Below the pieces are notes generated by a model. That model saw only the letters and a program-made list of their open reading frames with translations. It was not told the origin of the DNA and ran no database searches. A program made the position numbers and the translations under genes. From Deltaproteobacteria bacterium (GTDB lineage Bacteria > Desulfobacterota > SM23-61): a DNA stretch of 6,195 nt. The stretch is taken from NCBI GenBank assembly GCA_016234425.1, contig JACRCA010000126.1, forward strand, positions 1 to 6,195, in the 5' to 3' direction. Below, piece after piece: positions 1 through 5,858 of the stretch; the stretch's first letter is position 1, and every line of letters begins with the position of its first letter.

Positions 1-542
1 AGGAGATAACAGAGTTTCTCCGGGTGAAGGTCCGACTCCCATTCCCGAATCTGGTCCTCTTTGTACTCTCTTCCCCAATTCATAACGTCCTGGAAATCGA
101 AAAAGGGGGCCAACCGCCTCCCTTGCCGGCTGAAGAGGATCACTTTCTCCGGGAGCACGGAACGTATCTGGGAAAAGAAGCCCAAATAGTCCTTGCCCCG
201 GAACTCATCCATGGTGATCAAGGCTACGGGATCCGACTGCTTGAGGATGAATTCCATTTCCCCAGGGGTGAGGGTATTGTTGATGGGAACGATCACGCCT
301 CCCACCAACAGGATGGCATACTTGGCCACGATCCATTCTGGAAACACCCCCATAAGAGTGGCCACATGGTCTCCCGGCTGGAGACCTATTTTCTTTAAAC
401 CTTGGGCCAAGGCGCAGCCTCGGTCATAGAGCTCTCGGTAAGTCATCCGTCCCCGGGTGTGAACGACCGCCACCCGGTCTCCACAGCGTTCAGCTGTTTC
501 CCGAAGAACTTGAGGAATCGTTTTCTGAGCCCAATCATTCAT
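1..542 (-). CDS. AMP-forming acyl-CoA synthetase (long-chain-fatty-acid/aromatic-acid CoA ligase type), N-terminal part, cut by left window edge
   Basis: Reading the minus strand from 542 gives an open frame to the window edge (about 180 residues) beginning MNDWAQKTIPQVLRETAERC. It matches the N-terminal subdomain of the ANL superfamily. A TYREL motif near residue 34 opens the domain, followed by GLQPGDHVA near 53-61 and a YAILLVGGVIVPINNTLTP block near 75-93 that is typical of acyl-CoA ligases. The window ends before the AMP-binding P-loop (YTSGTTG-like), so catalytic residues cannot be checked. The family makes an acyl-adenylate and then an acyl-CoA. I chose the ATG at 542 because GGAG lies 6 nt upstream; an in-frame ATG at 554 (MELAMNDW...), preceded by AAGGG, would add four residues. 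It follows livF on the same strand, which suggests it activates the imported substrate. The substrate is not identifiable. Confidence 0.88.
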   Translation of the reverse strand, partial: MNDWAQKTIPQVLRETAERCGDRVAVVHTRGRMTYRELYDRGCALAQGLKKIGLQPGDHVATLMGVFPEWIVAKYAILLVGGVIVPINNTLTPGEMEFILKQSDPVALITMDEFRGKDYLGFFSQIRSVLPEKVILFSRQGRRLAPFFDFQDVMNWGREYKEDQIREWESDLHPEKLCYL

Positions 543-588
543 GGCCAACTCCATTACTCCACCCTTAATTGGGAAAGGCGAACTATTC

Positions 589-633
589 ACCCCCTCCCAA
601 ACCTCCCCCTCGAGGGGGAGGGAAAGGGTGGGC
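589..633. repeat. GC-rich palindromic intergenic repeat between livF and the acyl-CoA ligase gene
   Basis: Positions 602-621 form a perfect 20-bp palindrome (CCTCCCCCTC followed by its reverse complement GAGGGGGAGG). The flanks extend the symmetry imperfectly: CCC at 596-598 can pair with GGG at 626-628, and CCC at 592-594 with GGG at 630-632, around an A-rich internal bulge. C/G-run palindromes of this style are common dispersed repeats in intergenic DNA of many proteobacteria; that this is one of them is inference. No T-run follows on either strand, so it is a poor intrinsic terminator, though the hairpin could lower readthrough or protect the 3' end of the liv mRNA. The rest of the 543-709 gap shows nothing else clear. 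Confidence 0.6.
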
Positions 634-709
634 AAATTTTCAAATGTTTCAGAGGCTGAGAAACTTCGTTCTATGGACGTCGGGGCAGACGGGTTAATTA
701 GGCACGAAT

Positions 710-1414
710 TCATGCCAACAGGTAGCGTTTCTTGATCTCTTCGTTCTCCAGAAGGTCCTTGGTGGGCCCTTCATGGCGGATCGCGCCATGGTCGATGATA
801 TACGCCCGCTCCGAAACCCAACTGGTGAAGGCTACATTCTGCTCGGAGAGAAGAACGGCCACGCCTTCTTCGGTTAGCTTCATAACTTGTTCGCCCAGGT
901 GGCGAACCAAAAGGGGAGCCAGCCCTTGGGTGGGTTCATCCATGAGCAGCAAGAGAGGGTTGCCCATCAGGGCCCGTCCGATGGCCAACATCTGCTGCTC
1001 TCCACCGCTCAAGTGGGCCCCAGTGCGCTTTTCCAAATTCTTAAGGGCAGGAAACAATTCATAGACTCTAGATATGGTCCAGCCGCCGCCCCGATCCCGG
1101 CGATTCCTGGCGGCGATCTGCAGGTTGTCGCGAACTGTCAGATCCGGGAAGATCCTCTTGTTATCTGGTATGAAGCCAATTCCCAGACGGGCGATCGAAT
1201 AGGGCGGATAAGTACTGATCTCTTGCCCCTGAAATTTTATACTTCCGGACTGAGGAGGAGTGGTGCCCATGATGGACCGTAAGGTAGTTGTCTTTCCCGC
1301 CCCGTTCCGGCCCAATAATGCCACCAACTCGCACTCTTTTACCTTAAGCGAAAGGCCGAATAAAACGTGACTCGTCCCATAATAGGTATGGATATCCGTC
1401 ACTTCCAGAATCAT
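710..1414 (-). CDS. livF: LivF-type ABC transporter ATP-binding protein (branched-chain amino acid / HAAT family)
   Basis: A 234-residue cytoplasmic ATPase, normal length for LivF. It shows Walker A GRNGAGKTT (35-43), ABC signature LSGGEQQ (135-141), Walker B LLLLMDE (154-160, Asp159 and catalytic Glu160) and D-loop GLAP (164-167). The segment LLSEQN (188-193) stands where most ABC ATPases have the switch histidine; replacement by Gln in an EQN motif is usual for LivF. The Q-loop region reads IPDNKRIFPDLTV (from residue 82) rather than the common VPEGRRIF, so Asp84 takes the usual Gln/Glu place. The start ATG overlaps the livG stop in an ATGA, with GGAG at 1422-1425 seven nt upstream, so translation is probably coupled. 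It should pair with LivG to drive the LivHM permease. The family call is firm; the transported substrate is not known. Confidence 0.95.
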   Translation of the reverse strand: MILEVTDIHTYYGTSHVLFGLSLKVKECELVALLGRNGAGKTTTLRSIMGTTPPQSGSIKFQGQEISTYPPYSIARLGIGFIPDNKRIFPDLTVRDNLQIAARNRRDRGGGWTISRVYELFPALKNLEKRTGAHLSGGEQQMLAIGRALMGNPLLLLMDEPTQGLAPLLVRHLGEQVMKLTEEGVAVLLSEQNVAFTSWVSERAYIIDHGAIRHEGPTKDLLENEEIKKRYLLA

Positions 1415-2151
1415 ACGTTTTCTCCAAGGTAAGCTTTCTGTACCTTCTCATCCCGCCGGACGACCTCCGGCTCCCCATTTGCGATCAGAAATCCCTGATG
1501 CATGACCAGAATCCTCCGGGCAATCCCGAAGACGACAGGCATCTTGTGTTCTACGAAAAGAATGGTCAAACCCTGTTCCTGATTGATGCGGCGAATGAGA
1601 TCTACCGTGAGGGCGGTCTCTTCTGCAGACTGTCCCGATGTGGGCTCGTCCAATAAAAGGAACCTGGGTCTACCCGCCAGGGCGATGGCGAACTCCAGCC
1701 TCTTCTTGTCCGCCTGGGATAGAGCCCCTGCCGGCAAATTGGACATTTCCGCAAGGCCGATTAAGGAAAGAATCTCCCGAGCTTCTTCTTTGAAAACCCG
1801 GGGAGCCAGAGAGAAGAGATTTACCCCCTTTCCCCGAGATACAAAGAGAGCTACCTGGACGTTCTGGAATACGGTTAGACGGGGGAAAATCTTGGTAATC
1901 TGGAAGGCCAGGCCAATTCCCCGGCGGGAGATTTGGTGGGGAGGCATTCGGTTGATAACTTCCCCCCGGAAAACGACCTTTCCCCGATCTGGCCATAAAA
2001 ACCCGGTGATCATGTTGAAGACCGTAGTCTTGCCTGCTCCATTAGGTCCAATCAGGGCAACCAGGTCTCCTTCTTGGATCCCGAAACTCACCTCATTCAC
2101 GGCCCTGAGGGCCCCAAAGTCTTTTACCAAGCCTTCAACTTCCAGGATCAT
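1411..2151 (-). CDS. livG: LivG-type ABC transporter ATP-binding protein (branched-chain amino acid / HAAT family)
   Basis: A 246-residue ATPase starting MILEVEGLVKDFGALRAV. Motifs: Walker A GPNGAGKTT (35-43), Q-loop Gln84 in FQITKIFP, Walker B FLLLDE (164-169, Asp168 and Glu169) and switch His202 in FVEHKM. The signature loop is unusual: LSQADKKRLE (144-153), where LSGGQ or LPYGQQRRLE is expected, so the central glycine and glutamine are missing. The frame stays open upstream to an ATG at 2280, but that would overlap livM by 74 bp and add 43 residues that do not look like an ABC domain. I prefer 2151, where GGGG at 2159-2162 is a weak Shine-Dalgarno seven nt upstream and the protein begins at the canonical family N-terminus. 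It lies 55 bp after livM and overlaps livF by 4 bp. It should form the LivG-LivF ATPase heterodimer at the membrane. Confidence 0.94.
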   Translation of the reverse strand: MILEVEGLVKDFGALRAVNEVSFGIQEGDLVALIGPNGAGKTTVFNMITGFLWPDRGKVVFRGEVINRMPPHQISRRGIGLAFQITKIFPRLTVFQNVQVALFVSRGKGVNLFSLAPRVFKEEAREILSLIGLAEMSNLPAGALSQADKKRLEFAIALAGRPRFLLLDEPTSGQSAEETALTVDLIRRINQEQGLTILFVEHKMPVVFGIARRILVMHQGFLIANGEPEVVRRDEKVQKAYLGENV

Positions 2152-2206
2152 AAGTTTTCCCCAAGGCACGATTCCTTTTTCCTTAATGGCTTCTATTTCC
2201 CACCTT

Positions 2207-3148
2207 TTAAAACGCGGAACCTGTATTTTTATTCCTTCCCCCCGCTTGCCATCGCTGCTCCAGAAAACCGCAAACCCCACCGGGAAGAAATCGAACCACC
2301 ACTAGGAGTACTATGCCCATGATTAAGGCCCAGTAGATAGTCTTTTTACCGACCACGAACTGCAGGAAGGTGAAGATGGCCGACCCGACGACGGGGCCGA
2401 AGAAAGTGAATTGGCCTCCCAGCAAAGTCATAACCACGGGCTCTGCCGACTTCGTCCATTCCAGCTCCGTGGGGGCGACCGCCCAGTTGAAAGTAACGAA
2501 GAGGCCTCCGGCAAAGCCCGCAAAAATTCCGGCCACCACGAATCCCATCCACTGGTATCTCTTCACGTTAATCCCGATGGACTCGCTCTTCTGCCGGTTG
2601 TCTCGCAGGCAACATAAGGTGTAGCCGAAGGGGGAATGAACGATGCGCCATAGCAGAGCCGCACCGATGGTCACCATGATCAGGGTGAAATAATAGTAAC
2701 TGATGTGAGTTCCGATGATCGGTGGGGGGAAAACCGATTGAATGCCGTCATCTCCGGAGGTCAGGCTGTACCATTTGGAGACGACGACGAATAGAAGCTG
2801 GCCAAAGGCTAAGGTGAGAATCGCAAAGAACCATTCACTCACCCGGGCGCAAAAGTAGCCAATGATCAGCGCCATAAGGCCCGTGATGATTAAGCTCAGG
2901 GGCAGGCAGAGGAAATAGTGGATCCCCGCCTTTTTCATCAACAGGGCCACGCTATATGCCCCCACTCCGAAGAAAGCGGCATGGCCGAAGGAGAGGAGCC
3001 CCATGGAACCATAGAGGAGGTTGAAGCTTAAGGCAAAAAGAGCGCCGATCAGGAAGAGATCCATCAGTTGCAGGTAATAAACCGGCAGGAGGTGGGGCAG
3101 GATCAAAGCAGCAGCCAGAATTCCCGCAAAGATCCCTTTTTTGGACAT
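2207..3148 (-). CDS. livM: LivM-type ABC transporter permease (branched-chain amino acid / HAAT family)
   Basis: A 313-residue inner-membrane protein beginning MSKKGIFAGILAAALILPHL. Hydrophobic segments lie roughly at 5-23, 28-48, 55-70, 80-100, 108-125, 150-170, 200-222, 236-265 and 272-288. The family hallmark LLYGSMGLLSFGHAAFFGVG sits at 44-63, and SGDDGI (131-136) matches the conserved TGGxxGI loop of LivM. The stretch from HSPFGYTL to SESIGI (171-192) is the cytoplasmic coupling loop that contacts the ATPase. The start is fixed by a complete AAGGAGG Shine-Dalgarno (plus-strand 3153-3159) four nt upstream. It begins 41 bp after livH. It would form the translocation path with LivH. Substrate is inferred only at family level: branched-chain or other hydrophobic amino acids, amides or organic acids. 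Confidence 0.95.
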   Translation of the reverse strand: MSKKGIFAGILAAALILPHLLPVYYLQLMDLFLIGALFALSFNLLYGSMGLLSFGHAAFFGVGAYSVALLMKKAGIHYFLCLPLSLIITGLMALIIGYFCARVSEWFFAILTLAFGQLLFVVVSKWYSLTSGDDGIQSVFPPPIIGTHISYYYFTLIMVTIGAALLWRIVHSPFGYTLCCLRDNRQKSESIGINVKRYQWMGFVVAGIFAGFAGGLFVTFNWAVAPTELEWTKSAEPVVMTLLGGQFTFFGPVVGSAIFTFLQFVVGKKTIYWALIMGIVLLVVVRFLPGGVCGFLEQRWQAGGRNKNTGSAF

Positions 3149-3189
3149 TCTTCCTCCTTAAACCGATATTTTCCTTCGGAAGCTGGCCC

Positions 3190-4068
3190 TTATTTCTCCA
3201 CCTTCCCCATGAGACCCTGGGGCCGTACGATCAGAACCCCCACCATTACCAGGAACATGAAAGCCAAGGCCATTTGGGGGATAATTAGGATGCCGAAGGC
3301 GTAAACTTCACCAATGATCAAAGAAGCCAACAGGGCCCCCAAGAAGCTTTCCATTCCCCCCACGATGACCACGGCAAAAACCGCCACGATGATCTCCACA
3401 TCCATGCCAGTTCCGATGTTTCCGATGGGAGCAGCCAGACGACCGGCAGCGCCGGCGACGAAGGCTCCGATGCCGAAAACAGCCGCGAAGAGCCAGGGGA
3501 GGCGGATTCCGATCATGCTCACCATCTCTCGGTCAAAGACCGCAGCCCGGATGATCTTCCCGATCCTGGTCTTGGCAAGAAGAAGCCATAGACCCAGGGC
3601 CACTCCCAGTCCAGCGGCGATTATAAAAAGGTTGTAGGTGGGAAGCATGATTTCGCCGAATTTCCAGCTTCCCTCCAACCCAGGGGGTCGGGGAACAGAA
3701 TAGTATTGCCCTCCCCAGAGCATCTTGACTAAGTCCCCAATAATGAGGACAAACCCATAAGTAAAGAGGATCTGATCTCCATGTTCCCGGCGGTAGAGAG
3801 GGCGGAGAAAGTACTCAATGATGATGCCAGCCAAGGCCACGGCCAGGCCAGCCAGAATGGTGCTGAGCCAGAAAGCGTATCCCAGGCTCTTCAAGGCGTC
3901 CCAGATGAAGTAGCCGAAGAAGGCTCCCAGCATGTAGAGCGACCCATGGGCAAAGTTGATCACCTTCATGACGCCAAAGATCAGGGCCAACCCGAGGGCA
4001 ACCAAGAAGAGAACCATCCCGTAGGTCGCTCCGCTCATGAACTGGTTGAATATTGCTTCCAGAGACAT
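3190..4068 (-). CDS. livH: LivH-type ABC transporter permease (branched-chain amino acid / HAAT family)
   Basis: A 292-residue inner-membrane protein of normal LivH length. The family signature is clear at 26-50: GLALIFGVMKVINFAHGSLY then MLGAF. About eight hydrophobic segments are visible, near 13-35, 40-57, 66-86, 98-117, 143-164, 191-212, 225-257 and 263-282. The stretch TRIGKIIRAA to MIGI (167-188) matches the EAA-like coupling loop for the ATPases, and VIVGGMESFLGALLAS (234-249) is a conserved C-terminal block. The ATG at 4068 has AAGGAA (plus-strand 4076-4081) seven nt upstream. It lies only 24 bp after the binding-protein gene, so it is almost certainly cotranscribed. It should heterodimerise with LivM. 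Confidence 0.95.
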   Translation of the reverse strand: MSLEAIFNQFMSGATYGMVLFLVALGLALIFGVMKVINFAHGSLYMLGAFFGYFIWDALKSLGYAFWLSTILAGLAVALAGIIIEYFLRPLYRREHGDQILFTYGFVLIIGDLVKMLWGGQYYSVPRPPGLEGSWKFGEIMLPTYNLFIIAAGLGVALGLWLLLAKTRIGKIIRAAVFDREMVSMIGIRLPWLFAAVFGIGAFVAGAAGRLAAPIGNIGTGMDVEIIVAVFAVVIVGGMESFLGALLASLIIGEVYAFGILIIPQMALAFMFLVMVGVLIVRPQGLMGKVEK

Positions 4069-4092
4069 GGATGGGTTCCTTTTCTTCTTCTT

Positions 4093-5322
4093 CTATTTGG
4101 CCGCTTCTCGCAGTTTCTTGACTTCTTCTACAGGAAGAAATATCGGCTCCGTGTCGATAATTTCTACGGGCTTCATCGCCAGGAAAGGATATTCGGGGAT
4201 GAAGGTAAACAAGCCGAAATAGACTGGCGAGTTGGACAGGTTGTCAAAATGCCGGAATTTAATCGTTCCGTGGAGAAGAGGGACCGTCTCGCCCTTCATG
4301 GCTTTCACCCAAGCCTCCGCATCTACCTTACCCGCTTTCTCGATCCCGTGCTTCACGGTGAGAACGCCATCGTATCCTAGAATCACCCACCCTTCGGGCC
4401 ATCTTCCTGTCTTGGCCTTCCAAGCATCGATGAAGGGTTTAATCTTCGGGCTCTGGATCGCGTAGAAAGGGGCGCGGTCCCACCCATAAGTTCCTGGTAC
4501 TCCTTCTTTTCCCAGGGCCATGATCGACCCCAATTCACCAGTTCCGACGAACTTCATCTTTTCGAAAAGGCCATAAGGCTTGGCCTGCTTGACAAAGGCA
4601 ATGGAATCCCCACCCCAAAGAGCCGACCAAAGTAAATCAGGCTTCTTGGCGATGATGGCGGTTATATAAGTGGTGTAATCCTTCTCTCCCAGCTTGGGCC
4701 AGAATTCACTCAGAACCTGTACTTCAGGCCGAAGTTTCTTAAATGGCTCCATGAAGCCTTCGTACTCCATGCGACCCCACTCATAATCCGGGGAGATGGT
4801 GCAGATGGTCTTGACTCCTTTAATCTTGGCAGTTCCTATGGCCTGTCCCCCGGCTTCCGTGCGGGTACTCAACGACATTTGCCAAAAATAATCATGCCCC
4901 CGATCTTCATTCAGCCGGCGCGATCCCCCGATGGTGTCGATCAGGGGTACTTTGTACATCTTGCACAAATCCGAGATGGCCAGCCGGACAGCGCTGCTTA
5001 CCGGCCCAAACATGAAATTCACCTTCTGATCCAGAATAAGCTCTCTGGCGGCCGCGATCCCCAAATCGGTTTTAAGGGCGCTATCCCGGACCAGGATCTC
5101 GATTTTCCTGCCCAGTAAGCCCCCGGCCTTGTTGATTTCATCAGCGGCCATTTGCGCCCCGTCAACGTTGGGCTTGGCCAGGGTATAGGCCATTCCAGTA
5201 AGGTCGGTGATCATCCCAATTTTTATGGGAGGTGCTCCAAGGGCTGGAGAAAAGCAAAAAAGAGAAACAATTCCCAAGACCATCCCCAGCATCAAGACTT
5301 TGAGTGATCTCCTTCGGTTCAT
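4093..5322 (-). CDS. Periplasmic substrate-binding protein of a branched-chain-amino-acid-type ABC importer (LivK-like, Peripla_BP_6 family)
   Basis: A 409-residue exported protein with a classical Sec signal peptide: basic MNRRRSLK, hydrophobic core 9-25, and a likely signal peptidase I cut after SPALGA (about residue 30). No lipobox cysteine is present; Cys23 does not fit one. The mature part starts IKIGMITDLTG (33-43), followed by DGAQMAADEINKAGGLLGRK (54-73), FGPVSS (105-110) and the domain-linking GYDGV (316-320), all typical of type I periplasmic binding proteins of the amino-acid/amide/organic-acid class. A perfect AAGGAGG lies 5 nt before the ATG at 5322. The frame is open upstream to an ATG at 5487, but that would bury the signal peptide behind 55 residues. 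It is the first gene of the operon and should set its specificity. The neighbouring acyl-CoA ligase hints at an acid ligand, but the ligand cannot be read off. LivK-like at family level only. Confidence 0.93.
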   Translation of the reverse strand: MNRRRSLKVLMLGMVLGIVSLFCFSPALGAPPIKIGMITDLTGMAYTLAKPNVDGAQMAADEINKAGGLLGRKIEILVRDSALKTDLGIAAARELILDQKVNFMFGPVSSAVRLAISDLCKMYKVPLIDTIGGSRRLNEDRGHDYFWQMSLSTRTEAGGQAIGTAKIKGVKTICTISPDYEWGRMEYEGFMEPFKKLRPEVQVLSEFWPKLGEKDYTTYITAIIAKKPDLLWSALWGGDSIAFVKQAKPYGLFEKMKFVGTGELGSIMALGKEGVPGTYGWDRAPFYAIQSPKIKPFIDAWKAKTGRWPEGWVILGYDGVLTVKHGIEKAGKVDAEAWVKAMKGETVPLLHGTIKFRHFDNLSNSPVYFGLFTFIPEYPFLAMKPVEIIDTEPIFLPVEEVKKLREAAK

Positions 5323-5327
5323 GATAT

Positions 5328-5334
5328 CCTCCTT
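5328..5334 (-). promoter_or_regulatory. Strong Shine-Dalgarno deciding the binding-protein start
   Basis: The minus strand reads AAGGAGG, then ATATC, then ATG. This is a full match to the anti-Shine-Dalgarno sequence at an ideal 5-nt spacing. It fixes the start of the binding protein at 5322 rather than at the longer in-frame ATG at 5487. Confidence 0.85.
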
Positions 5335-5347
5335 AAAAATTTTTTTC

Positions 5348-5369
5348 GTGGCCGTGGTTCGAAGGCCAC
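5348..5369. other. Inverted repeat just upstream of the binding-protein Shine-Dalgarno
   Basis: GTGGCC (5348-5353) and GGCCAC (5364-5369) form a 6-bp GC-rich stem with a 10-nt loop, ending 14 bp before the AAGGAGG of the first transporter gene. On the minus-strand RNA the stem is followed by an A/U-rich stretch (As then Us) and then the ribosome binding site. It could be a leader hairpin or an operator dyad. It is not a terminator, because the bases right after the stem are As rather than Us. Confidence 0.35.
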
Positions 5370-5520
5370 CTGGAAATTTTGACAAGATATTCCTCCGCCC
5401 CCTTGATCCTCTGGTATTAAAAAAAATAAGCCGGAAAAACAAAGGAAAAGGCATACCACGGAAGGCCCCCAGAATGTATTTCAGCATATCTTCTCTCCCG
5501 ATGGGGAGTAAATTTATCGT

Positions 5521-5546
5521 CTCCAGGAGGACCTATCCTCCCCGAG
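5521..5546. other. Imperfect dyad in the operon leader
   Basis: GGAGGA (5526-5531) and TCCTCC (5536-5541) form a perfect 6-bp stem around a 4-nt loop. Outer CTC (5521-5523) and GAG (5544-5546) extend it past a 2x2 internal loop. It could be an operator half-site pair or an RNA hairpin that hides Shine-Dalgarno-like GGAGG. No regulator gene is in view to support either role. Confidence 0.3.
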
Positions 5547-5613
5547 AAATATTCATTCTCTAATAGATTTTGCTTGGGCCAAAAAAATCTTTATGGCAAA
5601 AGAGTCTAATCGA

Positions 5614-5629
5614 CCAAAATTCATTTTGG
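5614..5629. promoter_or_regulatory. 16-bp dyad CCAAAAT-N2-ATTTTGG, candidate operator
   Basis: CCAAAAT (5614-5620) and ATTTTGG (5623-5629) are exact inverted repeats separated by two bases. The size and symmetry suit a dimeric helix-turn-helix regulator. It lies about 290 bp upstream of the binding-protein start, between the IS-side promoter and the operon. An AT-rich dyad this short can arise by chance, so the assignment is tentative. Confidence 0.3.
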
Positions 5630-5771
5630 GGGGAAGAGGACATTCCGCAACCATTACCCCGGTTAAGTTAAAATGTCGAGTTTGGATCGCCGGGAGGGTT
5701 TTAAAAAATTCTCCTCTTTTAATCTGGAAGTTAACCCATTCAAAAAGGGAAAAATGAGTGCCCACCGAATG

Positions 5772-5792
5772 CCATTCTTTGCGCAAGAATGG
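5772..5792. other. Perfect 8-bp-stem hairpin at the predicted start of the leader transcript
   Basis: CCATTCTT (5772-5779) and AAGAATGG (5785-5792) are exact inverted repeats with a 5-nt loop. On the minus strand the stem begins about 10 nt downstream of the -10 box at 5802-5807, so it would lie at the very 5' end of the RNA or act as an operator over the start site. No T-run follows directly on either strand, so it is not a standard intrinsic terminator. Confidence 0.5.
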
Positions 5793-5801
5793 AATGCTGT
5801 A

Positions 5802-5829
5802 ATTCTAAAAAATCCATCAAATTTGTCAA
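5802..5829 (-). promoter_or_regulatory. Near-consensus sigma70 promoter facing the transporter operon
   Basis: On the minus strand TTGACA (5829-5824) is followed after 16 bp by TAGAAT (5807-5802): a perfect -35 and a 5/6 -10. It begins about 30 bp past the transposase stop and points toward the binding-protein gene, with a predicted start near 5795. It is the best promoter match I found in the window. Expression of the transporter from it would need about 470 nt of leader with no terminator; I see none in that stretch. Confidence 0.6.
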
Positions 5830-5858
5830 GCCTAAATTTAGTGGAGTTTCCTGAGTTT

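Larger units (their letters stand above)
5323..5858. other. Gene-free region of about 535 bp between the transposase and the transporter operon
   Basis: No convincing gene is present here. It is AT-rich, especially 5336-5346 and 5540-5720, and holds one good minus-strand promoter (5802-5829) and several dyads. The dyads are an 8-bp-stem hairpin at 5772-5792, CCAAAAT/ATTTTGG at 5614-5629, GGAGGA/TCCTCC at 5526-5541, and GTGGCC/GGCCAC at 5348-5369. Minus-strand frames at 5553-5786 and 5663-5992 and a plus-strand frame at 5673-5942 lack ribosome binding sites and recognisable sequence. The region probably includes the end of the insertion sequence, the operon's own control region and its long leader; the IS boundary cannot be placed because only one end is visible. 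Confidence 0.6.

Noticed and set aside
602..621. GC palindrome as an intrinsic terminator of the liv operon
   Set aside because: There is no run of Ts after the stem on either strand.
541..735. Short plus-strand frames over the livF-ligase gap
   Set aside because: Their peptides (SQTSPSRGRE-type) come from translating the GC palindrome, a familiar source of spurious proteins.
2152..2280. N-terminal extension of LivG to the ATG at 2280
   Set aside because: It would overlap livM by 74 bp and adds 43 residues with no ABC-domain match; the canonical LivG N-terminus starts at 2151.
1583..2305. Plus-strand 240-codon open frame antisense to livG
   Set aside because: It is a shadow of livG and the livM end, has no Shine-Dalgarno, and has composition typical of an antisense frame (many Arg, Ser and Pro with no domain).
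3781..4380. Plus-strand 199-codon open frame antisense to livH and the binding protein
   Set aside because: It overlaps two clearly identified minus-strand genes completely, shows no recognisable motif and has no ribosome binding site.
5414..5442. Possible minus-strand promoter TTGTTT-17 bp-TAATAC upstream of the binding protein
   Set aside because: The -10 matches at only 3 of 6 positions and overlaps a T-run; in AT-rich DNA such matches are expected by chance. It could still be the native promoter, but the sequence does not support calling it.
5553..5786. Minus-strand 77-codon frame in the gene-free region
   Set aside because: It has only a TTG start inside a hairpin, no Shine-Dalgarno and no recognisable sequence.
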